Shown: positions 11,075-22,680, counted from the stretch's first letter. The stretch: 64,000 bases of DNA from Gnetum montanum (GCA_015680685.1 MNCI01030879.1:92965-156964); one strand, 5' to 3'. Numbers and translations are program-made. The notes: a model not told the origin generated them from the letters alone.

Positions 11075-14048
11075 ATGGCACCCAAATCGAGGCACCCAAG
11101 GGACGAAGGACTGTCGCAACCAAGAGACAAGCATCCACATATGGGAAGGGGATGTGGAATGCAACCGCCAGAGTATGCGGAGGGTTCCCATGCAATTGGG
11201 CCCTTCCGCGAATGACTTGACATGGAATCTGTCCACCAGATTCCCGAAAAGGAAATTCCCAGCATGCAATCGCTAGGGGATGAGATGCCTAGGATAACAC
11301 CAAGGCTTGAGGTCACATTGACCCAAGCCTGCTTTAATGTTATCACGCCATGCGAGGTGCAACGGACAATCCTCCAAGAGTTGAATTTTGGACCATTCCT
11401 TGAGCACGCTCCAAAAGATGTAAGATTTCAATTGCAGCACTTTCCGATGTGGCCAATCATCACAACTAGTGGTGAGTGGTACTTAGGAGAAACATATCTC
11501 TTCTGGACGAATTGGCAGCCAGGGTCAAGAGTAAGAATCAAGGACATATATGTCTCTTACTCTTCAGAAGCAATAGTGCAAGCCCTGGGGTTGCCCGAAA
11601 CTGGGGTAGATGTGGTGGAAATTCCTAAGCAGGCCTATCCAGAGGTGAAGGTGCAATGGATCCAACAGTGCTATGGGGTAGAGCGTAAAGAATTTGGCTC
11701 CTTAACCATGGTGGAGAGAGTCTATTCAAAGATAGCGTATTACCATCTAAATCCAACGGTAAGATCGAGCAAAATCACTGCCTTCTCCACTCGTGCGTGT
11801 GCTACCTTGAGTGGAAAATTTTCCATGAGTCTTCCATAGCTATTATTTTTAGAAATTGAAAAGAGGTTCGTAGAGAATGAACGTGGAAGACGAGATCTCC
11901 CCTTTCCCTACCTAATCCGAAAGTTATGCAAACAGGCAGGGATAGCACGGTATTCTAATGATATCATCTAGCGCATCCCAATTGCCTCGTGGCGGGAAAT
12001 GATGAAAGACAAAACCCCTGCCACCACATAGATAGAGGAAGAGTAGCAACCACCTCCACCACCTGTGCAAACAACGTAGTCGGGCTTGCAAACAATAGTA
12101 ACATACATTCGTGAGACCTGGGAAATGCTCTTGAATCAGCGAGAGAAATCTGGTAGAACTGGTGGAGGAGATGATCCTTCGGTCTATCGCCCTTCCATGA
12201 GTCACCTGGAGCAAGTGGCACAATCAGTCAACTTGCTTGAAAGGGCAGGGTCGATATTTTCCACCGCCTGAGCACCCATTCTAACCAAAACAGATCCGAG
12301 CATCCGAGATGTATCAACTGCAACCCAACAATTATTCCCTAAAATCTTAGGGAATGTTGCTACCTTCTCGGTATGCTTGGAGGATGGTGAGGGGGTGATG
12401 GTCCTGGTGATGCAACACTAGAGACAAGAAGTTGCGGCTGAAGTGGTTGCTGATACCATTGCTACCGCTCTCAATGCACTGGCGGCACTTGTACCATACA
12501 TCCATGGGCTACAAGATGTATAGGTGTCTACTGGAACTTCACGTAGTAGGATGGATGTAGCCCAACATGAAGAAATGTTGGACCGACTGGTAGGAACTGG
12601 GCAACCGCTTCCAGATGTCTTCGATCTTCTAGACAACATCACTGTAACCCAGTCGAAGCTGCTAACGGCAAGGGACAAGAGCCTTGATCTGGAGGGGCAA
12701 CTAGAAGTTGCTCAAGCTGCTTGTCAGTGCTTGGCAATAGAGGTTGCCCAATTAAGAGCCCAGCTTGCTGATCTGGCCATCCTTGACCATGAAATCACCA
12801 AAGATGAAGCTTTTCAATAGCTTCAGCTTAAACTTTAGGTTGTTGAGGATGAAAGGAAGATGGTAATCCTAGACAAGTCCATAGTAGATGCCCAAGCGTA
12901 TTATTTAGAGAAGGACTTGGTAGAGGTTCGCCAATAGAATGTGCAGTTGACCATAGAATTTCACCCCCTGTGCAATGTTGGTGCAAAGAATGCGCACATG
13001 AAAGATTTTATCCACCAACAACAGGAGGAGCTAATATGAGAAGGTTGGCTACTGAAAATCAGAATCTGTCAATGGAGGAGGTTTGGGCATTGCGACAGAA
13101 GTTTGCAATCGAAGTTTTCGCTTGGAAGAACGAGACCCTAAAGTTTGAAAGAGTCAAAAATCATTATAGGGACCAAGTGGGATTGCAGAAGGAGGTGAAC
13201 GAGAAGCAGATTCAAGTCGCTAATGCCCAGATAAACCAAGTGCTCCAGCAGCTTCAAGAAGGAGGCAATGTATGGCCATCCATCTTCAATGGATTGAATG
13301 CCTACAATAAAGCAGAAATCTGCCTAAAGGAGTTGCAAATTGAAGAAATAACAGAATACATGGAGTTAGCCAACCTTTGGTATGCAAACCTGGCTATGCT
13401 CATAGTCAGGAGACCATGGTCAGAGTTAGAGAAATAAGTGGCCACCTCGTATTCTCTATACAAGGGTGAGTTCCATGTGCACAGGGAAACAAAACAGAAG
13501 CTGGAAATAGCAAACACAGGACTTGAGGTCCTCGGTACAAGATTTGAAGGCCAATGTACCATTGCGGAGGACCTAGCCCAAAGAATGAGTGACTACCAGC
13601 AACTGCAAGTATCAATCCGAGCATTTGATATTGAACACAAACAATTTGCAGCCTGGTTTGTCAATTTAAAAGAACTCATTCCGGTGCTACCTTGCCCTTG
13701 GGAAATTCCAGTTCCAGCACACATTGGAGAAGTCACCTGGACCGTGAACGATCCTAGAAGTAAAGAAGAGAAAATGAGGGTTCTCTTGGAGGCTTTCCGG
13801 CTGTCTCCAGAAGTTGTAGCTACCGCAGGGTTACTGACATCCGTGCCGCCACCAACGCACGGGCCAGAGGCTGGAGAAGGTTTGTCAGAACCACTGCCCC
13901 AAGGACGGTGTGATCTCCTCCAGCAATTTTGTACATCTTCTTACACCGCAGAGGCTCTAGGACCAGCGAGGTGTTCAATTTTTTCTCTGAACACCACAAT
14001 TTTTGTAATTTGTCCTCCTCTATTACTCGGGCACTTGGTAAATTCATG
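11075..14048 (+). pseudogene. Element B aORF: extra 3' gene, coiled-coil protein
   Basis: ATGGCACCC start; about 990 codons to the stop at 14047. The same frame runs to about 13035, then one single-base shift (13032-13038). N-terminal domain about residues 60-300: FPMWPIITTSGEWYLGETYLFW, then VYSKIAYYHLNPT, RACATLSGKFSM and LPFPYLIRKLCKQAGI. That last pattern recalls the 'putative plant transposon protein' domain found in Athila-type elements (from memory, not searched). A long heptad-like, Glu/Gln/Leu-rich coiled coil follows (about 12520-13650). The C-terminal block at about 13650-13790 (AAWFVNLKELIPVLPCPW, AHIGEVTW, NDPRSKEEK) is shared with element A. The function is unknown. I see no signal peptide or membrane segment, which argues against an envelope-like role. 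About ten in-frame stops break it. Confidence 0.75.
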
Positions 14049-14148
14049 ATGTGTCATGTGTGTGTCAATTATGTGTTTAAGTCATGTGTGTTGTAAATAA
14101 GAATCCATACCTTCCAAATTGTAAAGTAACTCGAGGACAAGTTTTTTA

Positions 14149-14163
14149 TCAGTTGTGGGGGTA
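14149..14163 (+). other. Element B polypurine tract
   Basis: GTGGGGGTA lies directly before the 3' LTR, the usual place for plus-strand priming. GTAACTCGAGGACAAG just upstream (about 14126) recurs before the 3' LTRs of A, D and G. Confidence 0.75.
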
Positions 14164-15106
14164 TGATGAAGTGTCAAAAGTCAATGCGTTGACTGGACCG
14201 CATATACGGGGCTACGTATATGCAGGCCCGTCGACGTAGCCACCCTACGTCGACGTGGCCCCGTTTACGCAGCCACCTTTCCCGGCCTATAAATATGAGG
14301 GCCTTCTGCCACATTTAGAAATCTTTTGAGTAGTGATAGCGAAGCTCTTGTAGTTTGCTCCTACAAGAGATAGAATATTTTCCAAGTGCCTGCAGCAGGT
14401 GTATGAAAAGTGATCAGATCTTTATTCGAGCGTTGATGTATCTAAGCCCATTGGCGTGATGGAAATAAAGACAAACTGTTCATGAAATCCTTGTAGCATT
14501 TGGACTTAGTTGTTGCATGCATTTAATAGTTTAAAATATTTATGATTTATTAATTACTTGCTGATTTAATAGTTTAATATGTTACACTTTATTAGTTACT
14601 TGTTGATTACTTATGTTTTCGTTATTATGATTTCAATCGTTATTGTTCATTCATAGTCCAGTAAAGACATAAGTACAACCATCTTGAACGTAATCCAAAT
14701 GCTTGGTAAGCCTAGTGACGCTTAACGTCTGGTAACCTAATAGTGTTAGGAAATGCTCAAAACGTGCTCGAAAGATGGGACCGGATACTTATGCTAGGAG
14801 TAGTTAGAATACAAACTAGGATAATTAGAGATTAGATTATAGTTTATTCCTTACCTTTCATACTTCAATTAATCGCCAAAAAAGATAATTAAAAATATAT
14901 AAAAATCATTAGCCTTAGTCTCACTTAACCAATGTAATAGAACTTCACAAGTGAGGTTAGGATGACAACGACTGTTCCAACCCAAGGTTTCACGGGTTAG
15001 AAGTTTGGTGTATGTTAAGTGCTTACAGTCTGCGGATTTTGACTGAGTCACGCATGAATGCTTGTGATTCGTATGGTTGGGCATAGGGATACCTACCCGC
15101 TCATTA
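14164..15106 (+). repeat. Element B 3' LTR (943 bp)
   Basis: Same length as the 5' copy with no net indels and mostly transition differences. TATAAATA is at 14288-14295. The U3 holds CATATACGGGG, ACGTATATGCAG, two TCGACGT motifs and an ACGTGGC (ABRE-like) core. The right end reads GCTCATTA instead of GCTCATCA. Confidence 0.94.
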
Positions 15107-15940
15107 GGCACTGAATAAATTTCTGAAGGTCCCACTGGAAAGACATGTACCCATGCCTAAAGGTTAGTAGCTTATCAAATTACTTTCATCAAGTACAAAA
15201 AAAATGTGCCATAAATAAGCTCCTCCCTTGATCAAAATGCCAAGTGATGTTACTCCTTGCAACTATGGTAGTCTTATAGTTGCCAACCAAAGTGATGAGA
15301 CAATGTGATGTCACTAACTTGGAGTTTGGACTTGATTTGAATTTTGGTAAGAAGGGCTGATGATTACTTAACCATTAATAACACACAAGGTTTCATTGTG
15401 CCTATGGTAAGATACCTCATGTCCCAATTTCTGCAACCCTTTCTACAGTCCATCTAATCTCACTATCCAAATGATTCAAACTTGTGGTTTTATGTAACAT
15501 AGAGTTATTTTCTCAAATTGGTGGTTTTAACATGTGTGTTTTGTTTCATAGGTATGCGTTGCATTCAACCCCTTTAGTGCCTACGAACATTTTTAGGTGT
15601 GGTTATACAAGGACATCATAGGCTAGAGCTTGCTTTAGGGATGACCCACTTGTATAACTACTATGACTTGTACTTGTTCGATGCAACCACATCATCTTAA
15701 ACCTTCCAAGCACATAATTGTTAAATTTCCTACTTCCTTGTATCATGTAATTGATTCGTTTCACAACTTAGGTATAATTCCTTTTTTCTTGTGTTTTCCA
15801 AGGCTTTTAATGTCAAAAACTCCATATTATATCACTTCTGATGCCTAAATAAGATTTCTTGCTTACCCTAGAAATATGAACCTAATCCAAAACCTTCCAA
15901 CCAACCCTAAAGCTTCATTTTTCATGCTCAGTATGGTGAA
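15107..15940 (+). other. Element A 3' noncoding region, part 2
   Basis: Continuation of A after the nested element. It has the block GGAAAGACATGTACCCATGC near 15140 (also in F and, amplified, in E) and TGCTTTAGGGATGACCCA at 15631-15648, the A copy of the hairpin block found in all six elements. No gene seen. Confidence 0.68.
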
Positions 15941-15944
15941 ACTT

Positions 15945-16020
15945 GATATCAATTACTCAATATTAGGGTGGACGCGGCATCGGGTACTCGATATTGAGTT
16001 TGACAAAACCTATATATATG
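15945..16020 (+). promoter_or_regulatory. Element A internal U3-like promoter segment
   Basis: CTTGATATCA, CAATATT and TCGATATTGAG, then TATATATATG at 16011-16020. CTTGATATCA and CCGATATTG-type words also occur in the element's own U3 (19440-19530). The match is weaker than in B and F but of the same kind and at the same place, about 480 bp before the aORF ATG. Activity is inferred. Confidence 0.42.
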
Positions 16021-16424
16021 ACCCCCATGGTGCTAGAAATCCATTCTCATCATTTGTAGTTATGGGATTTTTTTAAATTTTCTCCTACGACTTAGAGCTC
16101 TATGCAATCAACTTCTATTTGCAATATCTTGCTCTCTACTACTTTGATTTTTGTATTGTTTGAACCTATTTGACCTTAGAGTGTTCAAGTTAGTCATGGG
16201 GGNCAAGTATTATAATGAACAATCAATCGTAGTAATGCCAGGAACCTTAATTTTTCCACCCAAGGGACCATACTCATCATAATAAGCCATACATAAGAAA
16301 AAAGGAACCAATTGCGAAAGGTCATAAAAGAAGATAAACACTTTTTAGGCATTTTTCTAAAAATTTTTCTAACATTATACTCATATAAACTAAAGAACTT
16401 AATGGAACTAAGTTTAGGGCTAAG

Positions 16425-16489
16425 GTATAAACCTATTGATGATATATATAACCATACCTTAGTAACATATGATCCTTAATTGATTGCAG
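16425..16489 (+). other. Element A putative 65-bp mini-intron before aORF
   Basis: Donor CTAAG|GTATAA and acceptor TTGATTGCAG|ATGG. The acceptor directly abuts the aORF ATG, as in B. Confidence 0.58.
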
Positions 16490-19225
16490 ATGGCCCCAAA
16501 AAGAAGAGCTCAAGCAGGACCTTCGTAGGGAGCAGTTAAATGCCCAAGAGGAGATAGAGGCCAACAAGGCAAGCATGTAGAGCACGAAGAACAGGAGGCC
16601 CAATCATTTAGTATCCATCAAGAGGCTTCTTTCATAGGGTAGTTGGTCCAAGGAGAGGCTATAGAACCACAAGCTCTTGTGTAGGGACAATGACTCACAT
16701 TGCTCCTAGAATGCCTTGAGGTTATTCAAGAAAAATCCATGTTAACCATGGCCATCGTGGAGATGAACTTTGACGTGTTTATGGAATTTGTACAAAAGGT
16801 AGTTCGGACACAATTTCAAGCATCACCTCTGTGGCCCATCCTTTCAGACAATGGAAAATTGTACCTTGGTGAAACATATCAATTTTGGCACAACAAAGAG
16901 AAGGGTACCACTATTAACATGTGTGGAGTCACTATTTTTTTCTTAGTCAAAGCAATTGTTGAAGCTCTTAATCTACCAAATGAAGGGGCTAAATTAGCCC
17001 ATCTATCCACAAGGTCTAACCCTGACACTAGAAAGTTGTGGCTAAAGTGGACTTACAATAAAGAAGATCAGACATACAATGAATTGACTCTAGAAGAGAG
17101 GACCTATTTCAAGAGAGGGACATGTCATCTCTTTTCCACCAAAGGGCTTAATAGAATCTCCACATATGTGGCTAGGGGAAGTGCCATACTAATGGGAAAA
17201 TACATGACCAACCTTCCCTAGTTATATTGCACAAAAATTTAGAGGCAGTTTGAAGAAAAGAAGGTAGGGAAGCCAATACTTCCATTTTCTTGTCTAATTC
17301 AAAAGCTATGAAAATGGGCTGAAATCCTGGGATATACAAATGACATTCCTAGGAAGGTTCAGAATGCTTCTTTTGCTGAACTACTCAAACCTACAGCACC
17401 AAGGAAAGACCTTGGTGAAGAGAAATAATCAGAGAAGGAAGCAGAACTAGAAAAGGAAGAAGAACAAGAGCCTGAACAACATCATGAGGCACAAGCTTGA
17501 CCACCTCCACCACAAGACTATAGGCTAGCAATGAGCCACTTGTAAAAAATTACTAAAATGCTCAGCTAGGGGAGTAGAGAGGAGTCAAGCCTCTTTAGAA
17601 TCCTCAACGATGTTGTGCAACCCACTATTTTAGTTGATCTAATAGAAGGATAGATTTCTCTATAGTTAGGAGGAGAATCCTAATGGTTGCATCAAATATT
17701 TGGTAACATCGCATCCTTCCAAGTGATGTTGGAAATAAGAGAAGATGCTATAGTAGTGGTCATGTGGCATCAGGATATGATAAGTGCAACAAAGATGATA
17801 ATGGATCACATTAAAGAGTCTTTTAATGTGCCTGTTGTGCCTCTAGTTGATTGGACTAGGACTAGGGATGTGCAAATTCTTGTTGGGACTTCGATGAATG
17901 CTACAGACCATGGGGATGTGTTAGATCAATTGCTACAGATAGCATAAGTGATGACCACCTTGTTTGACATCCATAGTGATGTCACTATAGCACAATTAGA
18001 CCTCAGCACCACCAAAGGAAAGCTGTTCATGGCTAAGACTAGGGAAGAGCATGTGGAAGCAGAGGTGCAACACTTGCAACAAGAGTTGACTACCTTGAGA
18101 GTTGAAAGATAGTACCCTACTCAATTTTTTGCACCTGATCAACTAGACTAGTTTAGAATAGAGCATCTGGTCAAATTGATTAAAGAGAACAAAGTTGTTA
18201 AGCAAGAAAATGAGAAGGTAGTCTAGAATGCCTCTGCTATCGAGGCATAGTCCTATGCCCACAAGAAGGCACTAATTGCCACTCAAGAAGGAAATAAACA
18301 ACTTGCTATAGAGAACTCAAGGTTGACCACAATAGAAAAGCAAAAGAATATTCTAGAGGAAAGTGTCCACCAGTTGAGAGAACAACTAGTGAGGATCAAC
18401 CAAGATATTAGCAGATTGGCTAGGAAAAATAGAACCCTCTAGATGGAGGAGGTCCACGCCATTTGACAAATGTCTATAATTGAAATAAGCACATGGAAGA
18501 ATGAGGCCAAAAAGCATGAGAAATTGAAAGAACACTTCTAGTACTAGGTAGGCATGTACAAGCAAATAAATGAAAAGGAAATCTAGATGGCCAAAGCTAG
18601 CATTGGGTCTATGACAATGCAAAATCCTGATTGGCAACTCATCTTGGAAAGTTATGCACTGGTCCATTAGGTGGAAATGAAGAATAAAGACTTGTAGATC
18701 AAGGACTTGAAAGAATACATGGCATTGGCTAATCTCTAATATGCCAACCTTGCCATGTTAACAGTAGGTCGACCTAGAAGCGAGCTAGAGAAATAGATAG
18801 CAACCACCTACACATTATATGAGAAAGAGTTTGTAGAGAGAAAAGATACTTTATAGAAACTCCATGTAGTAAACTTAGAACTTGAGGTGATCAAGGCTCT
18901 TTACCATGGACAGAAAGATGTTGCTTTAGATCTAGCTAGGAGACTAATAGATTATCATGAGTTGAAAGACAAGGCCAAGGCCTTTGAAGAGGAACAATGA
19001 CAATTTGTGGCCTGGTACGTGAAGGCCAACCAAATGTTTTTGTAGCTGCCATGCCCTTGGGATGTACCAGCACTAGCACACATTGGTTCAACCACTTGGA
19101 TGGTACATGACCCAAGGATGGAAGAAGAAAAGTTGCAGGTACTACTCAATCACTAAAAATTTCAGAAGCCTAGTGACAAAGGGAAGAGACCGATGGAGGA
19201 GCCACCACCTTCGAAAACTACATGA
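16490..19225 (+). pseudogene. Element A aORF: extra 3' gene, coiled-coil protein
   Basis: One frame from ATG 16490 to TGA 19223-19225 (912 codons) with no frameshift but about 32 in-frame stops. By eye 21 are TAG, 6 TAA and 5 TGA. It is homologous to the B protein throughout. The N-terminal domain has LWPILSDNGKLYLGETYQFW near 16830 and LPFSCLIQKL near 17280. An acidic Glu-rich linker (17400-17500) is followed by a long coiled coil (about 17950-18900). The C-terminal block near 19010-19140 is FVAWYVKANQ, LPCPWDVPALAHIG and HDPRMEEEK. Both elements share a stop at ELEK-stop-(V/I)AT (18794-18796 here). The role is unknown; regular spacing of Leu and charged residues suggests a dimeric rod. Confidence 0.74.
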
Positions 19226-19399
19226 GCTTCCTAATTTTGTCTTGTAATGTTGTGTCCAAATTTTTTTAGAACATCACTATAGCATGTAAGAGTTAATTTG
19301 TTTGTTTATTTGTTTGAGTTAGTCATTAATTCCATACCTTCCCAATATTTTGTAAAAGAACTTGTCCCTCATTTTTTTAACTTGAGGATGAGTTTTCAT

Positions 19400-19413
19400 T
19401 CAATCGTGGGGTT
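19400..19413 (+). other. Element A polypurine tract
   Basis: TCAATCGTGGGGTTT-like purine run directly before the 3' LTR. It is preceded by CCATACCTTCCCAATATTTTG (19332 on), shared with element D. Confidence 0.65.
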
Positions 19414-20315
19414 TGATGAGTCACGATTTTGTTAGCTCCAATATCAAATATCTGATATATGATATCAGAGCCTTGATATCAGATATGTGATATTGGGCCC
19501 CAAGAAACAATGTCGAATATCCGATATTGTCTCTTTTGTGCTAGCCTATAAATACAACACTTGGGTGCACGGTTGGGACATAGTTTTAATTTCAAATTTC
19601 AGTTAGCTTTTCTTCCTAAATTCTTGATTTTCCATTCTGTTTTTCCTAGTGCATGCTTGCAGTGTGATATTTGTAATTGTATGACATCCTTATTTGAGTG
19701 TGATGTACTTGGACACATTGCATGGCTAGAAATAAAGATCGAGATTGCTTTCATCATTGTAGCATCCACTTAGATTTATTAGTGCTTTTAGCTATTTAAT
19801 TATTTAATTCTTTTCTATTTTCCTTAGCTAATGTTCCCATTTATTACTCTTTACAATTCCTATCATTAAGCGGAATCAATACGACTAATTGTAAACATTT
19901 AAGTGTAACTACTTGGTAACCTAGCAGTGTATCATTTGGTGAGCCTAATGATGTACACTTGGCATTCCTAATGGAAGTCACACGAAGTCCAAGGCATGTG
20001 TGAACGATTAAGAATGGATACTCATCGCATGTAGGCTAGTTTAGACTTTACTTTCCACCATTACTTAGCTTAATTAATTAATTTCTTTATTATCATTAGG
20101 AGTAGCATAGGATTAGACAACATCATCATGTGCCTCACTTTGGAGTAAACCATATGTGACAAAGCTACCACTAGTCTAAGTGGGAAGACAATGAATTGCA
20201 ATTAGAGCATAATGATTTAGATGCGCAACTAGTTCCATCCACGAAATTTGATTGGATTGTGCATGAATGCTTGTGATTCATATGGTTGGATGTAGGGGTA
20301 CCTCACCGCTCATCA
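19414..20315 (+). repeat. Element A 3' LTR (902 bp)
   Basis: TGATGAGT...GCTCATCA, TATAAATA at 19547-19554 and AATAAAG near 19732. The U3 (19440-19530) is packed with GATATC, AATATC and AATATCTGATAT words, longer than in the 5' copy. TCAAATATCT contains an evening-element-like core. Confidence 0.93.
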
Positions 20316-21120
20316 TAGATGAATATTAAAATATCATAATTGGGATTAGTACATTACTATTTAGGTATGAAGACCTAGTAGGGGAAAAAAAGATGCTAGT
20401 GATCAACACAAAAGAAATATATAATAGAAATTCTTGAAGACTATAATTTGTAGAAATTTTTATTGATAGTTATCACAATTTCACTTAGATTTAAGATTAA
20501 TGTAGAGGAACTAGAGATTAATCCAACATACTATTGATGAATAATTTGATCATTACTATATCTAATGAATATGAGACCAAATATACAATATATGGTAAAT
20601 ATTTTAGTATGAGAATGCAAAATCCACTAATAGCCTATATGAAAATAGATAGGTATATTTTAAAGTATATAACATGTATAGCTAATAGTGGATTACAATA
20701 CATGAATGCTAACACTTTAGAATGATAATATATTCATGCATAGATTGGGTTGGAGGTCAAACTACTAGATAATCAAGAATTAAGTTCATAATATAACTTG
20801 GTTCATCAACACTAGAGTAGAAGAGAAACATTGAAATATTTATGATGGTTTAATAAAACTTTTGAAGAAATTAAGATGCAATTATCAAAGGTAATTACAT
20901 TATATTATGATAATATGATTTAAATTATACAAAACCTACTTTATCATGAGAGGAATTGACACATTAAAGTGGATAGGCATTTTTCAAGATAAATGTGTGA
21001 AAGTAAGTTCATAGCATTAAATTATATCTATACCAAATCTCAAAAGGTAGATGATGCTACTAAGCCTCTACCAAAGGAGGATTTACTAGAAATGGAAAAA
21101 TCCTTCAATTGAGAAGTGAG
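20316..21120 (+). pseudogene. Ty1/copia RT/RNase H relic, downstream part
   Basis: Continues the relic at 1-760 after the TAGAT duplication. About 20540-20720 matches the copia RT C-terminus to RNase H linker (ending ILKYITCIANSGLQYMNA). Near 20940-21110 the RNase H end is legible (RHIKVDRHFF-like text, then NYIYTKSQKVDDATKPLPKE). Several stops and shifts are present. An LTR of this element could lie just downstream (TGTTGGAACC words at 21210 and 21272), but I could not pair it. Confidence 0.68.
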
Positions 21121-21559
21121 GTCGAGTTAATATAATCATAAAAGAATAACCAAAAGTAATAAGCAAATTAGGATTGTACAAGATGAGTTCCTCTATTTTT
21201 CTATTCCCAAATATGTTGGAACCACTTTTAACTTGGCTAGATTTTCCACGAAATTTGAATTGAGGAAAAGTGTTGGAACCCCAATTCATTCTCACCTTAA
21301 AATAAAGATATGCTCATATAAAGAGTAGAGGAACATAGATCCATCCATGAGAATAATAGAGAATGAAAAGATGTATTCATTAAAAAAAGAATAAGACTAA
21401 AAAGGATTAAAGATTATTTTGTTTAAAGAAATAAAAAATTTGGAGAAGGATTAACATGAACAAGAAGGATTAATAACTAATCAAAACATTAGTAATAAAG
21501 AGTCACGTGATTTAGAATTTGAAAGATAAGTAAGACACAAAACCCTTGAGCTTGTTGGG
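21121..21559. other. No gene seen
   Basis: AT-rich sequence between two retroelement relics. Two TGTTGGAACC words about 60 bp apart may be remains of a copia LTR end. Nothing else is supported. Confidence 0.4.
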
Positions 21560-22680
21560 AGAAGGTACTATTGTTGGTGAGGTATGTCATCAAAATTTCC
21601 AAATTTGTAAAGGAATGCTTGGTATGTTAGAGATTCAAGGGGGAAAAGGGAATAGAGTGTTGTTATTTACCATTGCCTATTTCTAAGTCCTATAAGAGAG
21701 TGTGTTAATGGATTTTATTAGGAGACTTTTGAAAAATAAAAATGAGAATGATCTTATTTTTATTATGGTGGATAGATTCACTAAAATTGCACATTTTATT
21801 CTTTGTAAGAAGGAAAATAATGCATCTCGTGACAAAATTGTAAAGTTGCATGACATTCCATTAAGTATTATGAGTGATATAGATTTAGAATTTACGAGCC
21901 ATTTTTGAAGATCCTTATAGAGAATTTTAGGGACCAAATTGAATTTTTATAATGTCTATCATCCTTAATTTGATGGGAAAACTAAAGTGGTGTATAAATC
22001 ATTGCTAAAAATTTTGAGTAGTTTATGTGATCATCACCAATCCATTGGAAAAAGTAGTTGTTCTATGTGGATCTTTACTACAATAATGCATTTTATTCCA
22101 ACATTGGGAAGAGTTATTTTTAGGAAAATTATGGATTTAGGAAAATAATGTTGGATGATTTAAAGAATTTGCTAAATTTGTCCAAGAAATGAAGGAACAG
22201 TTAGTGAAAAAGGTTAAACAGGTATTTCAAAGAAAGAATGAGGGTAAGAGGAAGCTGAAATTTAAGGTTTGGGATCTTGTTCAGATTCACTTAAGAGAAA
22301 AAGAAGATGAAGGGAATGAGTTTCTTCCTGTTAAAAGCCAAGATGATATGACCTTTTAAAATTAAGGCCAAATTTAATGATAATGCTTAATGATGTTGCT
22401 AGGTATTTTTGTATTTAATGTTACAAATTTGGTCATTATCATAAGCCAAGCAATGATCAAACCTTGGAGAGTAGCATGAAGGAGTTGAAAGTTACTATTA
22501 GGAATCCCAAATTTTTCAAGAAAAGGAAGGCTTCAAACTCCATAGAGTAAAGAGGTTTGAGTACTTGATCAATTGGAAGGATCAAAATGCTTATTATTTC
22601 ATGTAAGTTCATAAAATCCAATTAGCTAAGTGTAGTGTCACCACTTTTATTCATATGAGTTCAATTTTTGAAGACTAGAT
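21560..22680 (+). pseudogene. Ty3/gypsy chromovirus integrase relic
   Basis: Decayed integrase in several frames. Traces of the zinc-binding region lie at 21560-21640. The core reads FIMVDRFTKIAHFI near 21755, IVKLHDIPLSIMSD near 21836 and DLEFTSHF near 21885. Near 22555 FEYLINWKDQNAYYF resembles the start of a chromodomain (EYLVKWKG type), as expected at the integrase C-terminus of chromoviruses. This is a different lineage from the Athila-like elements. The family enzyme inserts element DNA, and its chromodomain steers it to chromatin. No LTRs found. Confidence 0.68.

Larger units (their letters stand above)
4747..15106 (+). mobile_element. Element B: Athila-like gag-PR LTR retrotransposon with extra 3' gene, nested in A
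   Basis: Two 943-bp LTRs (4747-5689 and 14164-15106), equal in length, begin TGATGAAG and end GCTCATCA or GCTCATTA. The target duplication is GGTAC (4742-4746) and GGCAC (15107-15111), one base apart. The interior holds a primer site, gag-protease, a 3' noncoding region with duplicated blocks, a promoter-like segment, an assembly gap, a mini-intron and aORF. RT, RNase H and integrase are missing: the text jumps near 9280 from the linker before RT straight into 3' noncoding sequence. It lies inside A, so it is younger, and it keeps more CpG than A. Confidence 0.93.
761..20315 (+). mobile_element. Element A: Athila-like gag-only LTR retrotransposon with extra 3' gene, split by element B
   Basis: Two LTRs (761-1618 and 19414-20315) begin TGATGAGT, end CTCATCA and are flanked by a perfect 5-bp target duplication, TAGAT (756-760 and 20316-20320). 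Without nested element B (4747-15106) it is about 9.2 kb. The order is LTR, tRNA-Asp-type primer site, gag, 3' noncoding region, promoter-like segment, mini-intron, aORF, purine tract, LTR. Protease, RT, RNase H and integrase are all missing, so it could move only with enzymes supplied by relatives such as D or F. It landed inside a copia RT gene. Boundaries are certain; the Athila label rests on the pol text of its relatives. Confidence 0.93.

Noticed and set aside
11075-14048. aORF as an envelope gene
   Set aside because: No signal peptide, no membrane segment and no furin-like site are visible; the text is a coiled coil. Its position after pol alone does not make it env-like.
16490-19225. 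TAG reassigned as a sense codon (recoded gene)
   Set aside because: TAA and TGA stops are also present, relatives often have CAG or CAA at these codons, and CHG methylation decay explains the bias.
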